Shown here in pieces: positions 1 through 8,983 of a stretch of 64,000 nt of DNA. The notes below the pieces were generated by a model, which made no database searches, had not been told where the DNA came from, and saw only the letters and a program-made list of their open reading frames with translations. The translations under genes and the position numbers were made by a program. Source of the stretch: Ignavibacteria bacterium (GTDB lineage: Bacteria; Bacteroidota; Ignavibacteria; OLB7); the NCBI GenBank assembly GCA_020635205.1, contig JACKAE010000004.1:248001-312000 (forward strand), read 5' to 3'. How positions within the stretch are numbered: position 1 is the first letter of the stretch; every line of letters begins with the position of its first letter.

Positions 1-770
1 TTCGGTCCAAGCCGAGTGAGGAACATTTTCATCTGCAAGGCTGTCGTGTTTTGCGCTTCATCCAAAATCACGAAAGCATTATTCAACGTTCTCCCCCTCA
101 TAAAGGCAAGTGGGGCAACTTCGATCGCCCGCCGTTCGGTCATCGACTTCAACTTTTCTGGTGGGATCATATCGTCCAGTGCGTCGTAGAGCGGACGCAA
201 GTAAGGATCGATCTTCTCTTGAAGATCACCCGGTAGAAATCCCAAGTTCTCTCCTGCTTCAACAGCTGGACGGGTAAGAATAATGCGGGTCACATCTCGA
301 TTCCGATAAGCGTTCACAGCCATAGCAACGGCAAGGTAGGTTTTTCCGGTTCCGGCTGGACCGATCGAGAAAACGATATCATTTTCCCTCACCTTCTGCA
401 CATATTCAAGCTGACGCTCACCGCGAGCTTTAATCACGCTTTTGTTGGCGAAGAGGATCACATCGTCAAGCTCTTCCCCTTTCAGAGAACCGCTTGAAGG
501 GAGATCACCTCCAGCAACAACATCGATGATGCTCTCCACATCGGTCTGCATTAGCGATCCGTTTCGCCTGACCATATAGATCATCTCGTTGACAACTCGA
601 CTGAGAAGCTCAACATCTTCCCCCTCACCACGAATAATCACGGTATCGCCACGCACCACTGGCACGGCATTGAACCGCGATTCGAGTATCGAGAGATTAG
701 CGTCGTTGAAGCCGAGAAACGCAAGTTGATCGACACCAACCAAAGAAATTATCTGTTCAGTAGTAGCCAT
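1..770 (-). CDS. phoH: PhoH-family ATPase (3' part outside window)
   Basis: The reading frame starts at ATG 768-770 and runs leftwards off the window with no stop, so the C-terminus is missing. About 256 residues are visible. The Walker A motif GPAGTGKT lies near residue 136 and is followed by the PhoH-typical TRPAVEAGENLGFLPGD and EVAPLAFMRGRT segments. The last visible segment is ILDEAQNTTALQMKMFLTR, the Walker B region. The first ~115 residues are the small N-terminal domain usual in PhoH/YbeZ proteins. PhoH proteins are cytoplasmic ATPases linked to RNA metabolism, often next to the endoribonuclease gene ybeY; that neighbour would be outside the window. Family assignment is firm; the exact role is inferred from the family. 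Confidence 0.93.
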   Translation of the reverse strand, partial: MATTEQIISLVGVDQLAFLGFNDANLSILESRFNAVPVVRGDTVIIRGEGEDVELLSRVVNEMIYMVRRNGSLMQTDVESIIDVVAGGDLPSSGSLKGEELDDVILFANKSVIKARGERQLEYVQKVRENDIVFSIGPAGTGKTYLAVAMAVNAYRNRDVTRIILTRPAVEAGENLGFLPGDLQEKIDPYLRPLYDALDDMIPPEKLKSMTERRAIEVAPLAFMRGRTLNNAFVILDEAQNTTALQMKMFLTRLGP

Positions 771-838
771 TCGCCTGAAAATAGCAAATGTTGAGATTGA
801 TAGTTAGAAGATCGAACTGTTGAAGTAAGTCCACCCAT

Positions 839-874
839 AAAAAACTCTCCGCAGAAACGTTTCTGCGGAGAGTT
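839..874 (-). terminator. Rho-independent terminator of the LysM operon
   Basis: A perfect 16+16 inverted repeat with no spacer (843-874) lies 55 bases beyond the stop of the minus-strand LysM gene. A run of A on the plus strand (839-844) gives a U tract on the minus-strand transcript. Confidence 0.8.
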
Positions 875-928
875 CTACTTTACAACGAATCGCGATGTAG
901 CGTGCCGATCCTCATCATAAATATGGGA

Positions 929-1747
929 TCAGTTACCGCTTCCAGCATCGTTTGACTCCACTTGACGCGCACGTCGTGAAGCTGCTGCGCGTTGCGCTGC
1001 TTCGCGCTTCTGCCGGTAGTAGAGACGCTCTGCGCGCAACTCTTCATCTGTTTTCGGTCCAGGAGGTGGAATTCGAAGAACTTGTCCCGGCATAATCAAA
1101 TCGGGATTCCGAATCTGATCGGTGTTTGCCTGCCAAATCTTCGGCCACATAAATGGATCGCTGTAGATATCATCTTTCTTCGCAATGTTCCAGAGACAGT
1201 CGCGATCTTTCTTCCAAGTTCCTACGGTGTAAGTATTGCCTCGGAAATTACGCGCACGCTCGTAGAGCTGCTTGATATCGCGAGCAAGTCCGACGATCTT
1301 ATCGTAGAACTCTGGAAGAGCTGCAATTTTATTCTTGCGCAACTCATTCAAGTCGGCCCAAAGTTTGTCAATCTCGCTAATGCGCTTCGAAAGATCTTCG
1401 TCGCTCATCCGCTGCATTTCGCGAACGCGAGCCTCGATTTTTCCAAGTCTTTCGCGGAAAGCGTTGACGTCGGCCTCGGTTGCACCAATTAGCGCGTAGA
1501 TTGCCTTGTTGCAATCATCAAGCTCGTTTGTCAGTGCCGTCAACCTTGAATTTTGCTCGTTAACCTGTGTTGTCAAAGCGTCAAGCTCTGATTTCAGGTT
1601 AGCAACGCGATTGCGGAATTCCTCAATGCGAATCTCGGCCTCATCTTTCTTTAACAGGCTATCCGGCTTATTCGGATCAACCCTCATCTGAGAAAAAGCC
1701 GGAGTCGCCAGAAGACCAAATGCCAGTAATGCCAGCAACGTTCTCAT
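929..1747 (-). CDS. Secreted coiled-coil protein with C-terminal LysM domain
   Basis: The preferred start is ATG 1747: it opens a clear signal peptide (MRTLLALLAFGLLATPAFS) and has AGGAG about 11 bases upstream. The frame is open further upstream, to 1795. The mature protein has a long heptad-rich coiled coil (roughly residues 35-160). A LysM domain follows near residues 174-228 (YTVGTWKKDRDCLWNIA, ending GQVLRIPP), the fold that binds peptidoglycan glycan. A charged, Arg/Ala-rich tail ends the protein. It lies 62 bases downstream of a small coiled-coil lipoprotein on the same strand, so the pair probably forms one transcript, ended by the terminator at 839-874. A periplasmic role tethering envelope parts to peptidoglycan is inferred; the exact function is unknown. 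Confidence 0.85.
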   Translation of the reverse strand: MRTLLALLAFGLLATPAFSQMRVDPNKPDSLLKKDEAEIRIEEFRNRVANLKSELDALTTQVNEQNSRLTALTNELDDCNKAIYALIGATEADVNAFRERLGKIEARVREMQRMSDEDLSKRISEIDKLWADLNELRKNKIAALPEFYDKIVGLARDIKQLYERARNFRGNTYTVGTWKKDRDCLWNIAKKDDIYSDPFMWPKIWQANTDQIRNPDLIMPGQVLRIPPPGPKTDEELRAERLYYRQKREAAQRAAASRRARQVESNDAGSGN

Positions 1748-1809
1748 GGTAAAGTTATCTCCTGATAGTTTTGAAATGCTGTTCAATAAAGTCAAAGTGA
1801 TGCTACGCC

Positions 1810-2109
1810 TTAATTATCCGGGAACAGACCTGCTGGCCAAGCGTTCGGCCACTGTGCAAGTTTGCTCTGCACAAACTGCCGACGAGTGTTGCAGTTGTCT
1901 ACCTCTTTCTGGCGCGCATCGACTTCGCTCTTCAGGCGACTCAATTCGCTCTTCTTTGATTCAATGTCCTTCTTCAATTGCGCTTCCTGAGCGCGAAGTT
2001 GGCGCAATGTCGCAAGCTGCTCCGCCGTGATTTTCGACGAACAACTTGCAAGGAATGACGATCCCGCAATCGCGAGAGCAATCATTCCGGTTTTGAATTT
2101 TGCGTTCAT
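1810..2109 (-). CDS. Small coiled-coil lipoprotein
   Basis: The product has 99 residues with a typical lipoprotein signal: a basic N-terminus, a hydrophobic core and the lipobox LASC, which places the lipidated Cys near residue 23. The remainder is a charged alpha-helical heptad region (about residues 29-80) resembling small Lpp-like lipoproteins, followed by a short Trp/Pro-rich tail. A strong AGGAGG lies just upstream of the ATG. It is the first gene of the pair with the LysM protein, and both contain coiled coils, so they may interact in the periplasm. That link is inference from position and shape; the sequence is not a recognised family. Confidence 0.8.
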   Translation of the reverse strand: MNAKFKTGMIALAIAGSSFLASCSSKITAEQLATLRQLRAQEAQLKKDIESKKSELSRLKSEVDARQKEVDNCNTRRQFVQSKLAQWPNAWPAGLFPDN

Positions 2110-2491
2110 ACGTGAAACCTCCTGCTTAGGGTTCCAATAACTGTGAAACTGGGAACTTGTGCCTTTTTTTATTGATTAACGAATCCCGGTTTTATACTTC
2201 TGAGACGGTCAGAACCGGTCACGATTCGCCAAAATCCGCCACAATCTAACCATTATACGGGGAAGTACAATAGATCGAGAGGATAAGATGCGAAAAAGTC
2301 AAACCGCATACCACACCACAACGGAGCAAGCTTGCAAAGAGTTAGTTAATCGCGAAAAGTGAGAACTGATAGCCAGTTAGGAGATCAAAAATGGAGATCA
2401 TGACAGAGAAGAAGGGAGGCAAGGTGAGGAGATGCAGTGGTTTCGATTCACACAGCCTACAAGCACCCCTCCTCTCTCTTTTCTCTTTGCC
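2110..2491. other. Intergenic region, 382 bp
   Basis: This lies between the lipoprotein gene (whose promoter must be here, reading left) and the stop of the efflux permease gene. An imperfect dyad with CCGGTT/AACCGG arms sits near 2188-2218. A 36-codon plus-strand frame with a good Shine-Dalgarno site (2391-2501) is discussed among the rejected items. No other gene or RNA is recognised. Confidence 0.5.
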
Positions 2492-3718
2492 TCACTCATA
2501 ACGTAAGGCATCAATCGGATCAAGCCTTGCAGCTTGCCACGCAGGGTAAGCTCCGAATAGAATACCAATTAGGAGACAAACTCCAGTTGAGACCAAGATG
2601 CTTGACCAAGGGAATGCCGGAGAGACCCCCAAAGCCAACCCGAGAAGGAAACCGACACCCACCCCAGTAAGGATACCAAGCCAAGCTCCAATCTGGCAGA
2701 TCGTGACTGCCTCGATAATAAACTGGGTAAGAATATCTTGCTTTTTTGCTCCGATTGCTTTGCGCACCCCAATCTCTTTGGTTCTCTCTTTAACTGACAC
2801 AAGCATGATATTCATGATGCCAACACCGGCGGCAAGCAGAGCAATAATCCCACAGAACAGACCGAAGAAGGTAATGTACTTCGTAAATCCACTTATAGTC
2901 TCGACAACTTCTGCCTGCGAAACTACCTCGAAGTTGTTCTCTTGCGTTACCTGAAGTCGACGAATTGCCCGCATTGTACCAATTGCCTCGTCCATCGTCT
3001 CCTCGAGGAGTTCAGCACTTCGAGCGCGGACAATAATGTTGACTGAGGCTTCCCACTCGCTGAAAAAATACTTCGAAGCACTGGAGATTGGAGCAACTAT
3101 CAGATTGTCCTGACTTTGCCCCATCACCGACCCTTTTGATGCAAGAATACCGACAACGATGTAGCGGTGACCGTCAACGAGGACAGTACTCCCCAAATCT
3201 TTTTCATCGAAGTTGAGGTCGGCGGCAACGTCGGCCCCAATCAGCACAACATCACGCCCAAGGCGAACTTCTTCTGGATCAAGTTCCCGACCGAACTCGA
3301 TTGTATATCCTACAAAAGTTGTAAAGAGTTCATCCGAACCGTAAAGTGTGATATTTGGGTTTGTCGCCTCATCGTTGAACTTCACGACCTTACCTGGCAT
3401 CTGGTTGAAGAGGCTTACCTTTTCAGCCCTACCGAGCCGTTTCTTGAACTCAGCCCCTTGCCGCACCGTGATGTCAGGTCGGCTTTGACGCCTTCTCCCA
3501 TCCCCCATCTCAACCGCTGGATCCTTCTGCACGATAAAGTCGTTGCTTCCAAGCGTCACCAGTTGTTCGTTAACGGTGTTATCGAGCACCCCTACCGCAG
3601 CAGCAATTCCAACAATGGCGAAGACCCCAATTGCCATCGACAGCAACGTAAGCCCGGAACGGAGCTTATTGCTCCGCAACGAGTTAAAGGCCATCCGTAT
3701 CGACTCGAACCAGTTCAC
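2492..3718 (-). CDS. MacB/FtsX-type ABC transporter permease (second permease)
   Basis: The product has 408 residues with the MacB architecture: one N-terminal membrane helix (about 20-42), a large extracytoplasmic MacB_PCD domain (about 45-260) and three C-terminal helices in an FtsX domain (about 280-400). The typical motif GIMNIMLVSVKERTKEIGVR lies before the second helix. The start is a GTG (3716-3718) with GGGAG just upstream. No ATPase domain is fused, so it must use the separate ATPase at 5139-5903. It is the last gene of the TolC-HlyD-ATPase-permease-permease operon. The family drives export of peptides, lipids or antibiotics by mechanotransmission; the substrate here is unknown. Confidence 0.9.
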   Translation of the reverse strand: MNWFESIRMAFNSLRSNKLRSGLTLLSMAIGVFAIVGIAAAVGVLDNTVNEQLVTLGSNDFIVQKDPAVEMGDGRRRQSRPDITVRQGAEFKKRLGRAEKVSLFNQMPGKVVKFNDEATNPNITLYGSDELFTTFVGYTIEFGRELDPEEVRLGRDVVLIGADVAADLNFDEKDLGSTVLVDGHRYIVVGILASKGSVMGQSQDNLIVAPISSASKYFFSEWEASVNIIVRARSAELLEETMDEAIGTMRAIRRLQVTQENNFEVVSQAEVVETISGFTKYITFFGLFCGIIALLAAGVGIMNIMLVSVKERTKEIGVRKAIGAKKQDILTQFIIEAVTICQIGAWLGILTGVGVGFLLGLALGVSPAFPWSSILVSTGVCLLIGILFGAYPAWQAARLDPIDALRYE

Positions 3719-3805
3719 AAACTCCCTTTAGTTAGATTCTTCCGACTGTTGAAGACCGCAACAAATCGAGCAATTGAAATTCATCATAGATATTACAACA
3801 CCGCA

Positions 3806-5092
3806 TTACTCTGCTCTTAACGCCTCAACTGGGTTGAGACGGGCAGCTCTGAAAGCTGGAATGATGCCGGCCAATATCCCAACAATCACTGCCACCACAA
3901 CCGCCACCACAACTTGGGTTAGTGGAATTGTTGATGAGAGGAAAGAGAGGTTCACCGTGGTATCTCCTTCGGCCAACCCAACCAATGATAGCAACGCAAT
4001 CACACCACTCACAATCTGATCCTTAAAAGCGGCAATTGTCGAGGTGAGAATCAGTCCAATTGCAGCCCCTATCAAACTGAGAATAATCGACTCGAACAGA
4101 AACTGTAGAAGGATGCGACTTTGTGTTGCTCCAACGGCTTTTCTCACACCAATTTCTCTCGTTCGCTCGGCAACCGAAACGAACATGATATTCATAATCC
4201 CGATTGAGCCGACAAGGAATGCAAGTCCAGTCATGAACAGACCAATGCCCCAGACAACTCCTCTGGTGATGTCGATAAACTGGCTGAACATCTCCTGCGA
4301 ATTTATTCCGAAGTTATCATCATCACCCGGCTTCAGCGATCGAACAGAACGCATTACACCGATAGCTTCGTACTTCACGTCGTCGAGTCGTTCCTTCCCC
4401 CCCGCCTTTACATTGATTGTGAGACTTGATCGGGAACCATAGAGACCAAAGAACCGTTTGATTGGAATCAACGACATGTTGTCGACAAAATCGATAAGCA
4501 TTGTCCCCCGCTTTGGGAGCACGCCAATCACCGTAAATGGCTGCCCGTCAATCTTAAGTGTTTTGCCGAGAGCATCACCTTGCGGAAAGAGGTTCTCGTT
4601 TACCTTCTGGCCAAGTACAACTACATTCGCCCCAAGCTCAGCCTCGGTTTCAGTAAAGAACCGACCCTCAGCAGTAATACCTGAGTACATATCAATGTAT
4701 TCGGCGGTTGTTCCGAAGATCATACTCCCTTGCAACTGCAAGTTCTCGTGGCGGACATTCGTGGAGAAGCGGTCGATTGTTGGGACAACAAACTCAGCAC
4801 CTCTCATCCGCTCCTTGAACATGCCGTACTGCCGGAAATCGATCTTCGGACGATTCCGTTGCGCATACCAATCCTCCCCTCCACTCCAATTGAACTTATC
4901 GATGTAGAGAATATCGTCACCGAAGAAGGCAAATGATTGTGTGAATGCAGAGTCGAGACCGTTGAGCACCCACCCCATCAAGAGAACGAAGAAGATGCCG
5001 ATCACAACACCGAGAGTGGTGAGCACAGCACGCATCTTGTTCGCTGCTAAGGCAACGAAGGCGGGTCGTATGCTTTCAACAATTCTTGTCAT
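3806..5092 (-). CDS. MacB/FtsX-type ABC transporter permease (first permease)
   Basis: The product has 428 residues with the same layout as its downstream neighbour: an N-terminal helix, a MacB periplasmic core domain and three C-terminal helices. The motif GIMNIMFVSVAERTREIGVR precedes helix 2. The two permeases are clear paralogues (shared motifs, similar length) but well diverged, so the duplication is old and they may form a heterodimer around one ATPase. The start is ATG 5090-5092, 46 bases after the ATPase stop, with no strong ribosome binding site. Assignment to the MacB-type permease family is firm; the substrate is unknown. Confidence 0.92.
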   Translation of the reverse strand: MTRIVESIRPAFVALAANKMRAVLTTLGVVIGIFFVLLMGWVLNGLDSAFTQSFAFFGDDILYIDKFNWSGGEDWYAQRNRPKIDFRQYGMFKERMRGAEFVVPTIDRFSTNVRHENLQLQGSMIFGTTAEYIDMYSGITAEGRFFTETEAELGANVVVLGQKVNENLFPQGDALGKTLKIDGQPFTVIGVLPKRGTMLIDFVDNMSLIPIKRFFGLYGSRSSLTINVKAGGKERLDDVKYEAIGVMRSVRSLKPGDDDNFGINSQEMFSQFIDITRGVVWGIGLFMTGLAFLVGSIGIMNIMFVSVAERTREIGVRKAVGATQSRILLQFLFESIILSLIGAAIGLILTSTIAAFKDQIVSGVIALLSLVGLAEGDTTVNLSFLSSTIPLTQVVVAVVVAVIVGILAGIIPAFRAARLNPVEALRAE

Positions 5093-5138
5093 TTCAATCT
5101 GCCCACTCGATCACGCAGTATGTTGATGCAAACTCCTT

Positions 5139-5903
5139 TCACGGAAGGTCGAGCTTTGTCAAGGTTTCTGGAATATGTCGATTTGGATTGAGGACATCTT
5201 GCTCTATGTTGCCATCCCTGAGCCTGATGATTCGTGCCGCGTGAGCAGCAATATCTTCTTCGTGAGTTACCACAATGATTGTGTTTCCCTTCTTCCAAAG
5301 TGCCTCGAACAACCCCATGATTTCGTTCCCTGTCTTCGTATCCAAATTCCCGGTTGGCTCATCTGCAAGAATTATTGAAGGTCTGGTAACCAGTGCGCGG
5401 GCTATCGCAACACGCTGACGCTGCCCGCCAGAGAGTTCATTCGGACGATGCTCCATCCTGTCGGCGAGGCCAACGCTGGTTAGCACTTCTTCGGCTCGCT
5501 TATAACGTTCTCCCCGACTGATTCCCGAGTATACGAGAGGAAGTTCGACGTTCTGAAGCGCGGTTATGCGAGGGAGCAAATTGAAGGTCTGAAAAACAAA
5601 GCCAATTTTTCTGTTCCGAATCTCGGCAAGTTCCCCATCGTTCATTGATGAAACCTGCTCACCTTCAAAAAGATAGGAACCAGAGGTTGGCGTATCGAGG
5701 CAACCGATGATATTCATCAGTGTAGACTTGCCCGAACCAGAAGGCCCCATAAAAGCTACGTACTCGTTCTGGTGGATCGAGAGGCTCACATCCCGAAGTG
5801 CATATATTGTCTCATCTCCCATTGAGTACAGTCGGGCAACGTTCTCCAATTGAAGGACAGGATTCACAGATGAGACTTCAGGTTGATAGCGTGACTCACT
5901 CAT
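5139..5903 (-). CDS. ABC transporter ATP-binding protein (MacB/LolD type)
   Basis: The product has 254 residues from ATG 5903; the open frame extends upstream but would overlap the adaptor gene by about 60 bases, whereas this start overlaps it by only 8. Walker A GPSGSGKS lies at 53-60, the Q-loop near 105, the signature LSGGQRQR near 157, and Walker B with D-loop (IILADEPTGNLD) near 177-188. These are hallmarks of the LolD/MacB ATPase subfamily. It is encoded directly after the HlyD adaptor and before two stand-alone permeases, so it should power this efflux pump. The initial ~15 residues are variable. Confidence 0.94.
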   Translation of the reverse strand: MSESRYQPEVSSVNPVLQLENVARLYSMGDETIYALRDVSLSIHQNEYVAFMGPSGSGKSTLMNIIGCLDTPTSGSYLFEGEQVSSMNDGELAEIRNRKIGFVFQTFNLLPRITALQNVELPLVYSGISRGERYKRAEEVLTSVGLADRMEHRPNELSGGQRQRVAIARALVTRPSIILADEPTGNLDTKTGNEIMGLFEALWKKGNTIIVVTHEEDIAAHAARIIRLRDGNIEQDVLNPNRHIPETLTKLDLP

Positions 5904-7221
5904 TCGATTTCCCCGAAGAATCCTTCCCACTCTCTTTGTCTTCTTTCTTATCAACGCGGATCACCATTCCCTCTTCAAGCTCTTTGCTAATCACCTTATA
6001 GCTTCCGCTGACAACAATATCTCCTTCTGCCAAGCCACTTGTGATTTCTATGTACCGGTCGTCTCGCAATCCCGTAGTTACCTGACGCTGAGTTACCTTC
6101 CCACTATCGACAAGGAAGACAATGGTCTGCGGTCTCTTTTTTGCCCCACCATGCTCCAGCCGCAAATCCTGAACCTCACTTTCATCATCAGAAGATTTCT
6201 CCTTCTCTTTCTGATCGCGTGTCGTCACCGACTGGATGGGAACAGTGACAACGTTCGCCTTGCTCTGCGTGTTAATCAACGCCGTGGCAGTCATTCCCGG
6301 ACGGAAGCGGACGTCTGGGTCGAGAAAGCGGAGGCGAACTTCAAAGTTTGTCAGTTGATCCTGCGAGCCAATTCCTGATTGTTTTGGTGAGTTTGCAATC
6401 CGGCTAACGACTGCGCGGAATGTCTCGTTCGGTAGTGCGTCAACTTCAATCTCAGCTTCATCACCTACATCGATCCCAACTACATCGGTCTCCACAACAT
6501 CCACTACCGATTCAATTACCGATAGATCGGCAATCGTCATGATCTCCGTTCCAGTCATCTGAATTGCCCCCACTACCTTCTCTCCCTGCTTCACGTTCAG
6601 TCGGGTGACGACACCGGAGATGGGTGCAGTGATTGTCGTCTTCTTCACTGATTCCTGCACTTGTTTATAATTCGCCTGCGCCTGCGCCACTTGGAATTCA
6701 GCAGCTTCGAGTTGAGAACGTGAGATTTTCACTTGGGTCTCTGCTGCCTCAACTTCTTGATCGGTAACCAACTTCTTTTCGTAAAGTGTACTCAATCGTT
6801 TGAACTCGCTCTCAGCTTTCAGGAGAGTCGCGTTAGCAGAAGAGACTTGGGACTTTGCCGAGAGTATTTGCGCACTTGCCTGCTCACGTTGGGCATACAT
6901 TGACTCAGGATTGATGCGGACGAGAACTTGCCCTTTGCTCACTCTGGCCCCTTCTTCCACCCCGAGATAGACAATCTCCCCACTTACTTCAGAGGATATC
7001 ACAACTTGAGTTTCTGGGTCAACAACTCCTGTAGCTGTCACTGTTTCCACAATGGTGCGCTTCTCAGCCGTCTCGGTCTCAACAAGTGTCCCCTCCTCAC
7101 CACCACTATTAGTGAGTACTGCCGCTGCAACGATAGCTACAGTGGCTACTAAGGCAACCGTCAGGATAATCCCGCTCCGCCTCTTCTTTCTTTTCCGTGT
7201 TGTCTTAGGTTGCGTCGCCAT
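5896..7221 (-). CDS. RND/MacA-type periplasmic adaptor (HlyD family)
   Basis: The product has 441 residues from ATG 7221. A very basic start is followed by a single membrane anchor (IILTVALVATVAIVAAAVL). Then come the barrel-sandwich half (GEIVYLGVEEGARVSKGQVL), a long alpha hairpin rich in Ala/Gln/Glu (about residues 100-195), the returning lipoyl half (TAPISGVVTRLNVKQGEKV), a beta barrel and a membrane-proximal domain. The tail is Lys/Asp/Ser-rich and probably disordered. Adaptors of this type bridge the inner-membrane transporter and TolC. Gene order (TolC upstream; ATPase and permeases downstream, with an 8-base overlap) fixes the role. An upstream in-frame start at 7251 is possible. Confidence 0.93.
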   Translation of the reverse strand: MATQPKTTRKRKKRRSGIILTVALVATVAIVAAAVLTNSGGEEGTLVETETAEKRTIVETVTATGVVDPETQVVISSEVSGEIVYLGVEEGARVSKGQVLVRINPESMYAQREQASAQILSAKSQVSSANATLLKAESEFKRLSTLYEKKLVTDQEVEAAETQVKISRSQLEAAEFQVAQAQANYKQVQESVKKTTITAPISGVVTRLNVKQGEKVVGAIQMTGTEIMTIADLSVIESVVDVVETDVVGIDVGDEAEIEVDALPNETFRAVVSRIANSPKQSGIGSQDQLTNFEVRLRFLDPDVRFRPGMTATALINTQSKANVVTVPIQSVTTRDQKEKEKSSDDESEVQDLRLEHGGAKKRPQTIVFLVDSGKVTQRQVTTGLRDDRYIEITSGLAEGDIVVSGSYKVISKELEEGMVIRVDKKEDKESGKDSSGKSNE

Positions 7222-7309
7222 AATGTTTTGTTGAAATTCTCTACTGACCAAGAATAGTTTTACTCTACCTCACTCTTACCATCTATACTTCACTTCTATC
7301 TCTTTATCT

Positions 7310-8650
7310 CTACTTCCCAGACAGATACTCTATCTCGTAGAGTGCCATTCGATAGTTGAAAAGCGCGTTCACTTGATTGATTCTGGCATTTACAAACTGA
7401 GCGTTGGCAGTGAGATAGTCAGAATAATTGCCGACACCAACTTTGAACCGCTCATCACTCGCAAATCGACTCTGCCGAGCTGATTGAACAACTTTTTCCG
7501 CAGCCATCAACGTTTTCTCAGCCCCCTCAAGTCGAGCGAAGGCTTGCCGGAGTTCTGTGCGGGCACTCAACTCTAAGCGTCGGAGTTCAATCTGATTGTT
7601 CATTACATCGGTCTCGGCAATCTGAACGCGCTCGTTGGTACGAAATCCTTCAAAGAGAGGATATTGCATTCCGAGGCTCAACGTGCCATCAGTACTGGCA
7701 ACACCTCCCGATTGATCCCATCCCCAACCGAGTGATGCGGAGATTGATGGATAGTAGCCAGACTTTGCTCCCTTCACCGTTGCCTCCGCAGCAACGATCC
7801 GTGCCCGTGCTGCGGCAATGTCAGGTCTGGACTCTAACTGTGCTCGAAGTAAATCTTCAAACGACCCAAGGGTTGCCCGCACGCGCCCCATTTCAGTAGA
7901 ATCGATCGCGTCGAGAAGTCCATCTGCACTCACATCAAACTCGATTACTGGATCGTAGTTCATCAGATTGCTTAACACTGTCCGCGCAACAAGATAGTCT
8001 GTCCGGGCAAGCTCCAGTGAAAGCTCTGCGTTAGCCGCCTCTGACTCCTGGAAGTATTGTGTTGAAATCACTGCAACGCCCCCTTCCACAAGTCCTTTCA
8101 CCCGCTCAAGCTGCTCTAACGATGTTTGCAATTCAACATCGCGAAGATCAACAAGCTGCTTTGCGCGCAAGGCGTTCAGAAACCCTTGCTGAACTTGCCA
8201 CTTCACCTGCCGTTTAGTGGCTTCAACGGTTAGCTCCGCAGCGTCGAATGTAGACTGTGTTGCATTGTACGTCGCAGTTCTCCCGAAACCATCAAACAAC
8301 AAGAGTGAAGCAGTGGCCGATGCGCGGTAGAAATCGTCAGGTCGATCGTTGTCAAAACGAGTTCCCTCAACAACAACTGTTCCGTCAGTTAAGTAGCGTG
8401 TATATCCCGCTGAGAGATTGATCGAGGGAAGGAAGGAGCCAAACGCAGACTTGAGCTGCGCCTCAGCAGTCCCAACCGACAGATTGGATTGAGAAATAAG
8501 CGTATTCCGCTCAAGTGCAAGCTTGACGGCGTCGTTAATCCGCAGTACTGACGGTGGACGATCTTCCCCTCCTTGTGCGTAGGTTGGAAGTGTCACTATC
8601 GTACAAAGGAGAATAAGTAGGAGTATCGATTTCATCGTTTTCATCTTCAT
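7310..8650 (-). CDS. TolC-family outer-membrane efflux protein
   Basis: The product has 446 residues from ATG 8650. Closely following ATGs at 8644 and 8632 are also possible; the TTG of the longer frame is unlikely. A signal peptide ends near TYAQ. The mature protein has the two-fold repeat of OEP domains (about residues 40-230 and 255-440), with long alpha-helical segments of the periplasmic tunnel and aromatic beta segments such as SINLSAGYTRYL and SISASLGWGWDQ. It is the first gene of the five-gene export operon, so it should supply the outer-membrane duct. The operon promoter is expected in the 280 bases between it and the terminator at 8930-8961. Confidence 0.93.
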   Translation of the reverse strand: MKMKTMKSILLLILLCTIVTLPTYAQGGEDRPPSVLRINDAVKLALERNTLISQSNLSVGTAEAQLKSAFGSFLPSINLSAGYTRYLTDGTVVVEGTRFDNDRPDDFYRASATASLLLFDGFGRTATYNATQSTFDAAELTVEATKRQVKWQVQQGFLNALRAKQLVDLRDVELQTSLEQLERVKGLVEGGVAVISTQYFQESEAANAELSLELARTDYLVARTVLSNLMNYDPVIEFDVSADGLLDAIDSTEMGRVRATLGSFEDLLRAQLESRPDIAAARARIVAAEATVKGAKSGYYPSISASLGWGWDQSGGVASTDGTLSLGMQYPLFEGFRTNERVQIAETDVMNNQIELRRLELSARTELRQAFARLEGAEKTLMAAEKVVQSARQSRFASDERFKVGVGNYSDYLTANAQFVNARINQVNALFNYRMALYEIEYLSGK

Positions 8651-8983
8651 GGTGCGCCCACTACGGCTATGCCGTGAAAGAGGTTGCAGTATGTTGAGCA
8701 CCAAAATATACGAGTGTCGTCACTCAGAGTAAACTGGACGATCAATTGTGTCCGGTATTCAAAGTGATCTGTAGATTAGATTGCTGTATCCAACCGTGCT
8801 ATTGGCTGTGCAATGTATCGAGTTGGCCGTTCAGATATAACGACCGCCCATTCTGTTTTAAGTGGAGTTGATTGCAGAGAAACGACCGTTAAGGGGATAA
8901 CCACCTCTCCAAAATTTGTTCAAAACGAGAAGACCCGAACGTGCTCTTACGTTCGGGTCTTTCGAAAGTACGTACCAGAATTA
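8651..8983. other. Intergenic region between tolC and E1 genes
   Basis: Apart from the terminator at 8930-8961, the region holds about 280 bases with no convincing reading frame. Because it precedes the efflux operon it should carry that promoter (reading left). I see no clear operator or riboswitch. Confidence 0.5.
8930..8961 (-). terminator. Terminator downstream of the E1 gene
   Basis: A perfect 13-bp stem (8930-8942 with 8949-8961) with a 6-base loop lies 23 bases beyond the stop of the minus-strand E1 gene. The U tract is short and interrupted on either strand. Confidence 0.7.

Noticed and set aside
992..1492. 166-residue plus-strand frame
   Set aside because: It is the opposite-strand shadow of the LysM protein, which has a signal peptide, ribosome binding site and domain.
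2391..2501. 36-codon plus-strand frame with AGGAG 7 bases upstream, starting MEIMTEKKGGK
   Set aside because: It ends over the stop of the opposite-strand permease gene and its second half is mainly a polypyrimidine run coding Leu/Ser/Pro. No family or conserved feature supports it, so it may be chance.
3167..3820. 217-residue plus-strand frame
   Set aside because: It is antisense to the MacB-type permease gene, whose motifs and membrane helices are clear.
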